Assembly (NCBI GenBank): GCA_018894105.1
Contig: CM032132.1
Span: 30,741,379-30,805,378, forward strand
Source of the DNA: Jacaranda mimosifolia
Lineage: Eukaryota; Streptophyta; Magnoliopsida; Lamiales; Bignoniaceae
DNA: 64,000 bases
Direction of reading: 5' to 3'
The notes below the pieces were generated by a model. That model searched no databases and was not told the origin of the DNA. It saw nothing but the letters and a program-made list of their open reading frames with translations. Of the stretch, positions 32,481 to 43,289 are shown piece by piece. Position numbers and translations under genes: made by a program. Every line of letters starts with the position of its first letter. Within the stretch, counting starts at the first letter, position 1.

Positions 32481-33897
32481 GAGGTTCTTGGAGATGTGGC
32501 AAGTCAATCCGTTCTGCCATAAAATTCGCCAGCACTTGGGCTTTTATTGTGACACGAGGTTGAAATTTGAGGTTGAATTCTCCCAGCTCAATGGCCCACT
32601 TGGTCAACCTTCCCAAAGTATCTGGATTAGAGAGTACCTGTTTCAGTGGTTGGTTCATCAGAATAATGATAGTGTGGCATAGAAAATGAGGCCTCAATTT
32701 CCTTGCTGTTGTGACTGGCGCCAAAGCAAACTTCTCAATCTCTAAATAGTTATTCTCAGGGCCTTACAATACTTTGTTGGTGTAATACACCGGTTTGTAC
32801 CCCCCTTCTTTGGTTGACAGCAGCACAGAACTAATGGCGATTGCTGACACGGCTAAGTATAAAGGCAGAACTTCTCTAATCGTTGGTTTCGATAGCACAT
32901 GAGGTTGAGAAATGTACTCTTTTAATTCGACTAGTAGCCGGTCACATTGATTAGTCCACTGAAACTTCTTAGCATTTCTTAGGACCCAAAAGAATGGCAA
33001 ACTTTTATCTGACACCCTTGCTATAAACCGACCCAAAGCTATAATCTGTTCAACTAGCCTCTGCACATCCTTGATCGTTCTTGGGGGCACTATATCTTGG
33101 ATGGCCTGAATTTTCTGAGGGTTGGCTTCAATACCTTGCTGGTTGACCATATACCCTAGAAACTTTTCTCTCTTGACACCAAAAGTGCATTTAATCGGGT
33201 TAAGTTTCATTCTAAAAGCACAGAGAATGGAAAAGGTATGAGCAAGGTTGGCCGGATGGTCAACCTCCTTCTTCATCTTGATGATCATATCATCCACATA
33301 CGCTTCCATAGATCGGCCTATTTCATTTTTGAACATAAAATTAAGCAATCTTGGGTAGGTTGCCCCAGCATTCTTCAATCCAAACGGCATGACCAAAAAA
33401 TAGTATATGTTGTTGGGCACTACAAAAGAAGTTTTATCTCGATCCTCAGGAGCTATAAAAATTTGATAATACCCTTGAAAGACATCTATCATGCTTAAAA
33501 GTTCACATCCAGCGGTGGAATCAACTAATAAATCAATACGAGGCAGAGGATACGAGTCTTTAGGGCATGCTTTATTAAGATCCATGAAATCATTACACAT
33601 TCTCCATTTTCCTTCATTTTTGGGAACTAAGACTATATTACATAACCAACTAGGATATTGGATTTCAACAATGTAGCCTGCGTCAAGAAGTTTGCTGGCC
33701 TCTTCCTTAATGGTCTGAGTCTTTTCAGAATTAAAAGTTCTGGTCATTTGTTGAACGGGCTTGTACGCAAGGTCAACGTTAAGTCGATGCACAATAATTT
33801 CAGGATCAATGTACTCTAGGTCAGCAGCCTTCCATGCAAAGACGTCCACATTCCTTTGGAGAAAATCAATGATCAAACACTCTATTTGACATCCCAA
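32428..33897 (-). pseudogene. Gypsy-2 reverse transcriptase and RNase H (long open RT)
   Basis: The frame 32764-33897 stays open for 377 codons and covers the whole RT: GYIVEIQYPSWLCNIVLVPK, KWRMCNDFMDLNKACPKDSY, LLSMIDVFQGYYQI (first catalytic Asp), TSFVVPNNIYYFLVMPFGLK and YVDDMIIK with both active-site Asp. TFGVKREKFLGYMV and the RNase H start VLSKPTIREVLPLYLAVS, PVYYTNKVL follow. RNase H continues in 32428-32724 after a stop at about 32762-32764, with KLRPHFLCHTIIILMNQPL and RLTKWAIELGEFNLKFQPR. It is the best preserved coding stretch in the window, normally part of a Gag-Pol polyprotein; the flanking domains are broken. Confidence 0.92.
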
Positions 33898-34084
33898 ACT
33901 GGCACCTATTTGAGTATTCTTCTCAGGGTTCCCTGGCTCTAATTTGATGGTCTTAAATTCCTCGACTGGTTCGACCCTAGTATCTTTGTTCTTCCTCTTC
34001 TTGTTGATCTAACACGCCTCGAGTTCCATTACTGGGATGTCCCCCGAGGTCTTTAGCTGAGGTTGTACTTTTTGAGATTTGGCT

Positions 34085-34600
34085 TCAGTTCAGATCATGT
34101 AACACCGCCATGCCTCTTTTATATTGCAAAGCATTTCGCCTGTCCTCGCTGGTTTGGAAAATTTGACCTTCATATGATATGTTGACACAATTGCTTGGAA
34201 GTCATTTAAAGATGGTCTGCCAATTATGGCATTATAAACGAAGGGGAAATCTACCACAAGAAAGTTGAACATCAATTTACGCCTCCTAGGAACTTCCCCA
34301 AACGAGGTCGTCAAATTGATGAATCCTACTAGAACAATTTCTACTCCCCTTAACCCGACCAATTGCGTTCTGACTGGGTCGAATTTCAATTTTCCTAGAT
34401 GCATTATGTCAAGGGTAGAAAGAAAGATAATATTTATAGAACTGCCATTATTGACCAACACTTTACGGACCTCAAAGTTTATGATTTCAATGGAAACCAC
34501 CAAAGGGCAATCCAGGCTACCCCCCGCACCGTGTCCCCCTAAATGCTTTAGGCCAGAATCTAAGAAGGAAATGAGCTCAGAACTGGTGGATAGTTGATAA
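34085..34600 (-). pseudogene. Gypsy-2 aspartic protease, catalytic Asp lost
   Basis: An open frame at 34090-34503 covers the domain: VVSIEIINFEVRKVLVNNGS, INIIFLSTLDIMHLGKLKF, GFINLTTSFGE, FVYNAIIGRPSLNDFQAIVS. The active-site triad, normally Asp-Asn-Gly-Ser here, reads Val-Asn-Asn-Gly-Ser: the catalytic Asp is replaced by Asn. Otherwise the domain is complete, so an inactive protease despite an open frame. Confidence 0.85.
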
Positions 34601-36302
34601 ACCTACTTAGTGTTTATCCATCTATCAGATTCAAGACGTCTTTGCACTTGCTTTCTCACCGACCTCGAATCACCTCCCGTTGGCTCATCGGCTATCGTAT
34701 CGATTATGCCTTTCAAAGGAGGATGGTCATCTTCCATCTTTTGTTTCCCTTTATCATCACGCCTTGGGCTCGAAGACCGTTCTTTTTGGGGAGTCTGGCC
34801 GGTTTGAGCCATGGCTTATAAACTTTCTAATCCATGAATTTCTTAAAGTGGCTGTGACGGATGAGATATTCAATCTCATCCAGGAGGTTGAAACAATCCT
34901 TTGTGTCATGACCTTTCTGACAGTGGAAATGACAATACTTCTTCAATTTTTTCATAGATTCCATCTCAGTGAGCTTTCGGGGCCTTTCAAGAGATTGTCA
35001 TGTTGGATTGCTAACAAGACCTCCTTGTGGGGCATGTTCAGATGAGCATAATTATGCAAGCATTTGATAGGAGACCTACTACCTTCCTTCTGATATCTGT
35101 CATATTTCTCCTTTCCTTTCTTCTTATCGAATTCTCCTCCCTCGAATTTCATACTATTCATCTCTTCTTGGGTCATATATCTTTCTGCCAAACCCAGAAG
35201 CTCCTCCAACATCTGAGGGCGCTCTCTCACTAGCTCATTGGCGCACTCCTTATGTCTCAATCCCAAAAATAAAATGTTCATAAGGAATTCAATACGGGGA
35301 TTGTCAATTTTCAGGACCTCCGTGTTGAACATGGAGAAAAAAATCCCTCAAAGTTTCTCCTTTATTTTGCTTGACAGTGTGTAAATGGGTATGAGATGAT
35401 TTAGCTTTCCTTCTGCTAGCAAATTAATGTAAGAACTTATCACAAAGCTGGTCATAAGAATCTATGGATGCTAGCTCAAGTTTAATGAACCATTCTAATG
35501 AAATACCTTGAAAAGTAGTAACCAACATCTTCGCGTGAATATGGCCATTGTGTCTATGAAATTACATCATGTGCTCAAACTACAAGAGATATTCATTTGG
35601 GTCGGATGACCAATCATATCATGACAATCCAGTAGGGACTCTTGTATCAAGGGCTATCCTTTCGTTGATAATCTCCAAAAAAAAAGGTGACTCTCTTTCA
35701 CGCCGGATTCGGGGCGCTGTTTCAGCTTGAGTCCTCTCCAAATTCCTTCTCGAGGTTTTCTCTAATCTCTTGTTAAGTTGTTGGACCTGATGTGATACTT
35801 TCTCCCATTCTTTTCTATCTACTCTGGATATATCTCGACTAAGGTTTGGTCTTGGGCATTCGACCCGATCGTGCCGCTGGGCTTGATCAGGTCGAACCCA
35901 TTGATCTACTAATTATGTTACCTCTTCGCGAGGGACATGTCGAGGCTTGCTACGAGGAAAACAACTAGAGCTTAGTTCGCGTCTACAAGGGGGAAGGCGT
36001 ATCTCGTTTCTAGTCCGACCATCAATTGGGGGTTGTTCCTCTCGGTGTGTGGGATGAGGGGTCACACTCACGGTCGGCGCTGGTTGGTTATTATGCCTCT
36101 GCAAAGTAGCGGGTAATTGAGCTAAAATTTGATCACTGACCATTTGCATAAGTTAAGGCATGGTTAAGGTGACAATTTGCTCCATTTGTGAACTGGGGCC
36201 GCCCCCTTCCTATGCAGGTTGTTGATAGGGTGGTGACAATGGCGGGTAGGGTGAGCGACATTCATTTTGCCTCTCGAAAGTGGTCCTTTTGGTTTCTACC
36301 AT
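34601..36302 (-). pseudogene. Gypsy-2 gag
   Basis: The likely start is the minus-strand ATG at 36300-36302, preceded by AACCGAAA as in Gypsy-1. N-terminal MVETKRTTFERQNE leads to MEQIVTLTMP, stop, LMQMVSDQILAQLPATLQRH (36070-36190), a Pro/Arg-rich linker and the gag domain around 35280-35800. NPRIEFLMNILFLGLRHKEC and RYMTQEEMNSMKFEGGEFDK (35080-35300) follow, then a zinc-like KYCHFHCQKGHDTKDCF near 34910-34930 and the acidic/basic tail (DDKGKQKMEDDHPPLKGI, 34700-34760). Several stops and frameshifts. Confidence 0.82.
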
Positions 36303-36324
36303 TTTCGGTTGCAAAGTCCCATTT

Positions 36325-36340
36325 CCTAAAGATGGTGCCA
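36325..36340 (-). other. Gypsy-2 primer-binding site
   Basis: On the minus strand TGGCACCATCTTTAGG lies six bases from the end of the 5' LTR. It shares TGGCACCAT with Gypsy-1. Confidence 0.7.
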
Positions 36341-36346
36341 AAATAT

Positions 36347-37028
36347 TGATGGTTAGGCGGCACTCACAGTATTTCCCGACCTGGGAAATGGTCCTGGATC
36401 TGTCACATGAAGTATTTCTACTTGAAGGTGGTGCAGAGTGGAACTTGCAACCAAGTGGCACACGTCAGGCTAGCCAAGAGGGTCCTCGGCCAAGACCCTC
36501 CGATGGCTAAATCAGTTATTCGACCTAATTAAGAGGTAAAACAAGCAGAGTAACAACTTGATACAGAATGAATGTCTTTCCCTTTGATTGAGAGAATAGA
36601 GTATTTATAGTGTATGCTCATTGGTGAAAAGTCAAAAATTACCTTAATAGGCTTCCAGTAGAATTCTCGCTGGTAGGGGTAGTCTTGGTCATTTTGACCA
36701 GAAACCATGCTTTGTATCTGCTTACTGTACCGATCATTAAGCTCAACGAAAGAGGAGACCTTGCTGCCATTAATGCAGATATGACAACATTAATGGCAGA
36801 GATGACACGTCGTCATAACATTAAATGCGGATAGACGGGTGGTTGAGGGACATTTAATGCGGCGAATAGGGCGGTGCATGCTACCATCATTAGTTGCTAA
36901 ACACCTAGCTTTGCTCAAATTAGGGACTAGGTTAACCTATTCGACCTTTCTGGTCGAATGTAGGCAAGGCCGTTTGATCTCTTCGATTGAATTTGGGCCT
37001 AGCTTGAGTAAGGCCCAATGATAGGTTT
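36347..37028 (-). repeat. Gypsy-2 5' LTR, truncated at its outer end
   Basis: Matches 26437-27120 of the 3' LTR. About 95 bp including the terminal TG and the start of U3 are missing; homology stops after CCCAATGATAGG at 37028. The breakpoint joins unrelated sequence leading into a Copia LTR. Confidence 0.88.
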
Positions 37029-37131
37029 TAGTTTGTAATCAGTTCACTCAAAAAAAGTGCTAAAAACCAATTTATTTAACCAAATAAATTTTTAATTACT
37101 ATTTCATTAAATAGAATAATTTATTTATTTA
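37029..37131. other. Junction sequence between Gypsy-2 and Copia LTR
   Basis: About 100 bp of AT-rich DNA of unknown origin (AACCAATTTATTTAACC...). It begins where the Gypsy-2 LTR breaks and ends where Copia-LTR-like sequence starts. Confidence 0.4.
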
Positions 37132-37625
37132 CCTAGTGAATTCTCCGAGTGACCTCAATGAGATATCAATGAGTTGTTGAGTGTTATAGTAAATAAATAT
37201 TTTGGCTATCTAGTGAATTCTCCTAGTGGGTCTTCAATGTCGTGTTCCCTAACAAACACTCACTAACATTCATCCATTTCTCATATGGAATTGGCCATGG
37301 AATGGAGCAATATCTAACTCCTTGGATCTATGTATCATTAGTGCAAGTCTATCTGAATCTTAGATGCCATGTCTCTTAAGATCCTATGGCTTGAAAGATT
37401 TAAGATCATGATTGTGAAAAACTTATTCTATGATCACCACCCAGTGCGTGACCAAGTCCCGTAGTCTTGAGTGATCTATAGCTTCAACTAAATGCCAGTG
37501 ACGTAAATATAAGCATAAGATGAAGATGGCCATATTGTTAATATCAATCAATCAATCAATATTGTATCATAAGTGAAATAGTTTACAACGCCAATCTAAT
37601 TGGCTTGAGGGGTACTATTCCAACA
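37132..37625 (-). repeat. Copia-2 3' LTR fragment (copy B)
   Basis: On the minus strand it starts TGTTGGAATAGTACCCC at 37625, next to the polypurine tract. Clear similarity to copies A, C, E and F holds to about 37200; weaker, rearranged repeat-like sequence (a second GTGAATTCTCC block) runs to 37132. The remaining ~1.7 kb of the LTR is missing. Confidence 0.8.
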
Positions 37626-37650
37626 ATCTCCCACCTTCCCTAAAGCGAAT
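37626..37650 (-). other. Copia-2 polypurine tract
   Basis: Minus strand TAGGGAAGGTGGGAGAT lies directly before TGTTGG of the LTR. Together with the LTR it fixes the 3' end of the element. Confidence 0.85.
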
Positions 37651-37689
37651 TCCCTATAGTTTTAAGACCCATCTTCTCAAGATGTCTTT

Positions 37690-39600
37690 CAAAGACCTTT
37701 TGCGATAGGGGTTTAGTCTAGATTTGCTATATTTTCTTATGAGGTAATGCTCTACAGTCGGATGTCGCCTCTATCAATGATCTCCCTAATCAAATAATAT
37801 TGTCTCAATATGTGCTTAGATTGCTGGTGAGATCTTGGCTCTTTAGCTTGCGTTATCTCCCCGTTGTTTTCGCAAAAGACAAGTACTAGCTCAGCAATGC
37901 TAGGCACTGTATTTAACTTATGAGCGAAGTTTTTCATCTAAACACCATCCTTTGCAGCTTTTGAAGCTGCAATATATTATGCCTCTGTGGTATAGTCGGT
38001 TGTGGTGTCTTATTTGGAACTCTTCCAACTCATCGCGCCACGATTGAGGCAAAATATGAATCCAAAAGTAGATTTTAGGTCATGTACATCGAATTGAAAA
38101 CTAGAATCCGAAAACCCCTCAAGTTTCAATTCTCTATTGTTGTATACCAAAAGCAAGTCCTTAGTTATTCTCAAGTACTTAAGGAATGCTTTAACGGCTG
38201 TCCAATGACTTTCACCAGGATTGGATTGAAAATAAGTCGTAACACTTAGAGCGTGTACCACATCTGGTCTTGTACATTGATCTGCATACATTATGCTCCC
38301 AATAGTGGAGGCATAAGGTATGTGGGACATCCTTTGTCTCTCGTCGTCAGTTTTAAGGGCCATAGATTTCGAGAGACGAATGCCATGTCCCATGGGAAGG
38401 AATCCCCTCTTAAATTCTTCCATACTAAATCTCTTTAGTATCTTATCAATGTATAGGGTTTGGGAAAGCCCTAGTATTCCCCTTTATCTATCTCTACAGA
38501 TACATAATCCCAATACGGAGGATGTTTCTCCTAAATCCTTTATGGAGAATTGAAGAAATAACCATGCTTTAGTACACTCTATCATTCCTACCTTATTCCC
38601 AATGAAAAGGATGTCATCGGCATAAAGCACAATAAACAGTACATTATTCCCACTAGCCTTCATATGCACACATGTTTTATATACATTTTTGACAAAGCCA
38701 AACGATTTGACTGTCTTGTCAAAATGTATGTTATAACTTCAAAATGCTTGTTTGAATCTATAAATGGATCTTTGGAATTTGCAAACCTTTTGCTCACTCT
38801 CCTTAGATGTACCTTGTCCTTCATTCTTCGAGAATCAAATCAATCCTTTTTTCTATCATTAAAGTGCAGAACTGAACCAAGAATTCTCTTCCTTTCATTT
38901 TCTAAATCTTTGCTTTGAGAAAACAGGATTTGGCTTATGATTGCCTATTTTTATTAATTATAGGGATTCTTTGAACTTGAAAGTTATCGCCCTCTTAGGG
39001 ACTTTCTTAAAGAGAAACCTCATGTAAATACCATGGAATAAGATTTGATCTTGATACTATTCCATTCCAAAAATGGAAAGAATCTTGTGGTTGCTCCATA
39101 TAAATTTCTTCTTCAATGTCTTCATTGAGGAATGCGACTTTTACATCCATTTGTCATATCTCATAGTCATAATATGGACTATGTCAAGTAGAATCCAAAT
39201 AGACTTAGGCATTGCGACCAATGAAAAGGTTTTCACGAAATCAATACGGATCCTTGAGTGTAACCTTTTGCCACTAGTTGCGCTTTAAAGGTTGCTACCT
39301 TTCCATTGACTCCAAGCTTTCGCTTATGGATCTACTTGCAACCAAGGGAAACTATTCCCTTTGGTGGATCTACCAAAGTCCACACTTTGTTGAAGTACAT
39401 AGAGTCCATTTTGGATCTCATGGCATCAAGCTAATGTCCCGAGTCTATGTCTAACACAGCTTCATCATAGGTCTTCGGATCACTATCTGATTGGCCCGTC
39501 TCATGAAGGAATCTGAACCTTTCGGGTTGTTTCTTGATTAGGTCCGACCTTCTTAAAGATTGTGTGTAAGGCTCTTGATGCTCACTTGTTCTTATTGCTT
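37690..39600 (-). pseudogene. Copia-2 reverse transcriptase and RNase H
   Basis: The minus strand shows RT blocks from about 39350 onward, badly broken: IYRFKQA (about 38755), SYNIHFDKTVKSFGFVKN, then NNVLFIVLYADDILFIGN (38600-38650). The YADD box keeps both Asp residues with Ala for the usual Val. SIKDLGETSSVLGL, LYIDKILKRF (38430) and SYASTIGSIMYADQCTRPDV-like sequence (38270-38320) follow. RNase H motifs FSDSSFQFDVHDLKSTFGFI (38050-38110), SWKSSK, YTTEA and FCENNGEITQAKEPRSHQQS (37810-37880) run to REIIDRGDIRL at 37752. Stops and frameshifts occur, notably between 38900 and 39600. Confidence 0.88.
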
Positions 39601-39639
39601 GTGGGATTTGTTGATCATCTTGAACTTCATCAAGTTCAA

Positions 39640-40560
39640 CAACAACTTCATTTCTATTTAATAGAAATTTCTTCTCTAAAAAGGTGTGCGTTCATTGAAA
39701 CAAACACTTTTTGTTCTGAGGAATAATAAAAGTAATAACCCAAAGACTCTCTTGAGTATCCCACAAACTTGTACAAGATGGATCTACTATCCAACTTGTC
39801 TCCCACTGTTCGTCTCACGTATGCAGGAGACCCCCCAAACCTTGAGAGATTTGTAAAAGGGTACTTTGCCATTCCACGTCTCATGCGGCGTTTTTGGCAC
39901 TAACTTTGATAGTACTACATTTAGTAGCATTGCTGCCATTTGTAAAGCGTATCCCCAAAAGGAGATGGGTACATCAAAAAAGCTCATCATGGATCGTACC
40001 ATGTTTAACAAAGTACAGTTTCTCCTTTCGACTACTCCATTATGTTGGGTTATGCTAGGTGGAATTCATTATGAGATAATCTCATTCTCTTTTAGATAAT
40101 CCAAGAACTCGGTACTTAAGTATTCTCCCCCTCGATCCGATCGAAGAGCTTTAATACTAAGTCCTTTTTGCTTTTCCACTTCATTCCTATACTCTTTAAA
40201 CTTTTCAAAGGCTTCAAAAATTCATAGGATACATATGTTGAACTAACTATAATCATCGATAAAGGTGATGAAGTAGGAATAGCCTCCTCTCACACTAACT
40301 CTTAGTGGGCCACAAACATTCATATGGATCAAAGGACTTGTGGTTCACTCCATTTATCCTACAAAAGGAGCTTTGGTCATCTTTCCCTTTAAACAAGATT
40401 CACAAGTAGAAAGTTCTTCAATGTCACTAACATTTAATGCATTGAGAGCTTCTAACTTGTTCATCCTATTTTTAGAAATGTTCCCAAGTCTTGCATGCCA
40501 AAGAATGGCATCTTCTTGGTTACCTAATTTTCTTTTACTTGATTGAATGTGCATTAGTGA
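39640..40560 (-). pseudogene. Copia-2 integrase with pre-integrase
   Basis: The pre-integrase motif WHARLGNISKNRMNKLEAL, with CESCLKGKMTKAPF, lies at 40360-40510. The core start reads HMNVCGPLRV (about 40310-40340), where the usual catalytic Asp is Asn. LRSDRGGEYLSTEFLDYL (about 40090-40150) retains the second Asp, and HNGVVERRN (about 40020-40050) the Glu. WGYALQMAAMLLNVVLSKLV and KTPHETWNGKVP (39850-39950) lead to the C-terminal AYVRRTVGDKLDSRSILYKF region (39750-39830). Frame changes near 40340 and 40010 and between 39790 and 39880. Confidence 0.87.
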
Positions 40561-41790
40561 AAGTTGGGAATCTAGTATATATAATTCGTTATTCAATGTA
40601 CCTTGTGCAATTAAAGAACCATTCTTTAATGCTTTCAATACAACATTCGATATAGAAAAATCAAATTCTTCATTATCAAGAATGGGTATTGAAACAATGT
40701 GCTTAACAAGTTTAGGTACATAATAACAAGGATTTAACACAATACAAGTATTCCCCAAGTCTAACTTTACTATGCCTTGGACCATGGCAGCAACTCTTGC
40801 TCCATTGCCGAGGCGGAGGATCATATCCCCTTCACATAGACTCTTTCTTCTTCCCATCCCCTGTAACGAATTATAAAGGTGAGAACCACATACGGTATCA
40901 AATACCCATGAGGAAGAATTAGTCATTAAGTGTACTTCAATGAAGTACATACCCTTCCCAAGGGTGCCAAGGTATTCCTTGCAATTTCTTTTCCAATGCC
41001 TCTTTTTGCTATAGTAAAAACAAGTTGCATCGATTTTGACACCTTTCTTCTTTTTAACTCCCCCCGAACCTTTCAAAGGTTGCTTCCCTTTTGAAGAAAA
41101 ACTCTTTTTCCTCTTACCTCCCTTTCTAGGACCCCTAAGGCCCTTCGACTTAGAGACGGAAGCAAGCATAAAAGGCTTTTCCTTTTTCATAGTCGTCCTT
41201 GCGGTCACCATCATGTTCACTAATTTGTTAATCATCACCTTTTGCTTGGACATATTAAAGTTCATAACGAATTAGTCGAATGAAGGGGCAATGATTGTAG
41301 AATCAAATCCACATAGAGGTCATTGTCCATGACCACGTATAGTTGTCCAAGCTTTTTTGATGAGTCCAATCATCTTAAGCCAGTGATCATAAACCCTCGA
41401 TCCCTCAACTATCCTTGATCTAAAGAGCTCTCTAGACAAAGCGAGCCTTTCATGTCTTGTTTGAACACCATACAATTCTTGTAGGTGTTTATAGATCTCA
41501 CATGTATGTCTCATATGCTCGTGAGTCTTTTAGAGCTCATTAGTTATGGAAGCCATCATAAGGCATCTTACTTGTAGATCATCATCCACAAGTTTAGTGA
41601 ACACTTCACGGGCCTCATCGGTGGCATCATCACCCAAGGTGTTTGGCAGATATTGATCAGGTATATAAGTCCTCTTTTCGGAGTCAAGAATGATTTTAAG
41701 GCTCCTTAACCAATCACAAAAGTTAGGCCCGATGAGTTTATTGGTTTCCAAAATGCTTGTGAGTGGATTTTTAGCTATTTTCCTTTTGAA
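40561..41790 (-). pseudogene. Copia-2 gag and protease
   Basis: The N-terminus NPLTSILETNKLIGPNFCDW (41720-41770) matches plant Copia Gag; its probable start codon now reads ATA (41776-41778). UBN2-like sequence MRHTCEIYKHLQELYGVQ follows after a stop near 41529. A Lys-rich basic linker (41060-41120) precedes the zinc knuckle CFYYSKKRHWKRNC, in which the second Cys is Tyr and the Gly is Arg. The protease active site reads SSWVFDTVCGSHLYN (about 40860-40910), Asp-Thr kept but the Gly changed to Val. LRLGNGARVAAMVQG and CYYVPKLVKHIVSI follow. The open frame 40354-41265 (303 codons) spans Gag C-terminus, protease and pre-integrase. Confidence 0.87.
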
Positions 41791-42577
41791 GATTTCAAAA
41801 AGCTATAAGAAGCGAAAAAGAGTATAAGGATATGATTGAATTTTGATATTGTAAAACATGTTCATGGTCTTTCAAACATGTTTTTCTCCTATTATTTTAT
41901 CAAATCCTTCAACCCTTAGAAGAATTTGGGAAATCTCATTTCCTAGTGAGAATCAAGATCTCGAGGACTTGCAAGCGGACCCCCATAACTGAGTGCCATC
42001 CACAAGCAATCGAAAGGTAAGCAACTTTTGCTAATTGCATCTCAAGCAATTCTTAATATATTTTACCTTACCTTTCACATAAACCCACGTAACTGTGCGC
42101 CATCTATGTTACTAAATGTTAAGTCCAACCTACCAATCAAACTTCAATTCAAGACGGGCACCACAGCATCCCCTATAACCGAGTGCCAATGTATGGGCAT
42201 TCTTGATTCAAAGATGCATCTCGTCTAAGTGTATGCTCACAACTTTCCTCCTAAGTGTGACCTCGGTAACCAAGTGCCATCACACAAAATTGGTAGCATC
42301 ATCATGGCATACACTATTGGTAGAAGGCATGGATTAATTAAAACTCCTTTTAATTTATATCTGTTTTGACTTAATATTTTTAAAGCACTTAGACACTCTA
42401 AATGGAGGGTTTTTACTTGCAAAGATCTCATCTTATCTTCTTATTTATGTTTTCTATATCCTAACCATGTTTCTCATACATTAATAGAATATGGAAAGCA
42501 TAAATAAGTAAATGCGCCTAGCATGCTCCTAGGGCGGGTGACCATGAGCCTAACCAAGTGGTGCACTTAGAACCATA
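41791..42577 (-). other. Copia-2 leader, distal part
   Basis: Untranslated leader between gag and the CACTA insertion. It holds the short tandem repeat at 41981-42285 and ends at ATA (42575-42577), the target duplication of the CACTA-type element. No gene. Confidence 0.65.
41981..42285. repeat. Tandem repeat in Copia-2 leader
   Basis: Four imperfect units 87-103 bp apart, each with a CCCC(A/T)TAAC(T/C)GAGTGCCAT-like core at 41981, 42083, 42170 and 42261. A further weak copy (GTGACCATGAGCCTAACC, then AAGTGGTGCAC) lies at 42538, next to the CACTA insertion. Confidence 0.7.
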
Positions 42578-42599
42578 CACTACAATAAATTACAATTTT

Positions 42600-43060
42600 G
42601 GTAACGAATAATTTCATTACCATAACGCTAAAATTCGTTACCCAAAATATTAGTAACGAATTTTTTGTTATTTAAGTTTAGTGTCCTAAAGCCCATTGCA
42701 AAAAGTATTAGTAACGAAATTTATGATTCATTACGAATGTTGAACTTATGGCAACAAAATGTATCATTACTAAAAATATGATATTAGTAACAAAAAAGTG
42801 TATTAGTTACAATAATTTTTTATAACGTAACGAAATGTTTAGTTACTAAAACATTGGCAATTTTGTTGCATTTTATTTTTTTGTAACCAATGCATAATAT
42901 AATGATATTATTTATTTAATTAAGTATAGTTACTAATTGTTTATGTAACAAAATATTTTGTTACAAATAGTTAAATAATATTTTAATTCAAAATTATGCA
43001 TTTTGTTACTAATTGAATAGATAACTAAAAGTTTCATTACGAAAGAGTGTAAAAATTTTG
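42600..43060. repeat. CACTA left subterminal repeats
   Basis: Many short copies of GTAACGAA, GTTACNAAA and their inverses (for example 42600, 42643, 42652, 42711, 42834, 42846, 42957). Such motifs bind the element's own proteins in En/Spm-type elements. The right end, 49880-50290, has the same words. Confidence 0.8.
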
Positions 43061-43285
43061 TTATATTTAGCACTTGGCCCGACTCGCAGCACACACATGC
43101 GCCTAACCCACCTGCCCGACCCGCGCGACCCACGACATGCCTGCCCGACTTGCCCGACCCGCGGCCCCACCCAAGCTGCCCGCTGGAAATGGAAATTCAA
43201 AATCTCCTGGAATGGAGACTCGAACCCGCACCTGCCATGTGGGCTGCAGCAAAAACCTTACCAACTTGGCTATAGCTAATACTTG
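43060..43285 (-). mobile_element. tRNA-derived SINE-like insert
   Basis: On the minus strand TAGCCAAGTTGG (43261-43272) is a good RNA polymerase III A box and GGGTTCGAGTCTCC (43214-43227) a good B box, 33 bases apart, normal for a tRNA-like head. The body that follows is GC-rich (CGGGCAGC, GGTCGGGCAGG, GCGCGGGTCGGGC) to about 43075, unlike the surrounding AT-rich CACTA DNA. A full cloverleaf is not formed, so it is a SINE or tRNA relic, not a tRNA gene. No clear target duplication was found, and the 3' tail is unclear. Confidence 0.68.
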
Positions 43286-43289
43286 TTGA

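Larger units (their letters stand above)
26437..37028 (-). mobile_element. Gypsy-2: Tat-lineage LTR retrotransposon, 5' end truncated
   Basis: A second Tat element, reverse orientation, about 10.6 kb. Element order from right to left is truncated 5' LTR, primer-binding site, gag, protease, RT, RNase H, second RNase H, integrase, tandem repeats, an antisense gene (on the window plus strand), polypurine tract and complete 3' LTR. It is a different subfamily from Gypsy-1: its LTRs are not visibly alike, while the proteins align throughout. Its RT frame is intact over 377 codons, so it seems younger than Gypsy-1, yet protease and integrase have lost catalytic residues. Confidence 0.93.

Noticed and set aside
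32428..33897. Integrated pararetrovirus (caulimovirus-like RT)
   Set aside because: LTRs, polypurine tract, primer site, integrase and dual RNase H around it show a Tat-lineage Gypsy element; no movement or coat protein seen.
37500..37570. CRISPR-like ATCAATCA repeats
   Set aside because: Short, irregular LTR microrepeats in a plant genome; no spacer-repeat regularity.
43195..43285. Functional tRNA gene
   Set aside because: A and B boxes are good, but no acceptor stem or full cloverleaf can be formed; a SINE-type relic fits better.
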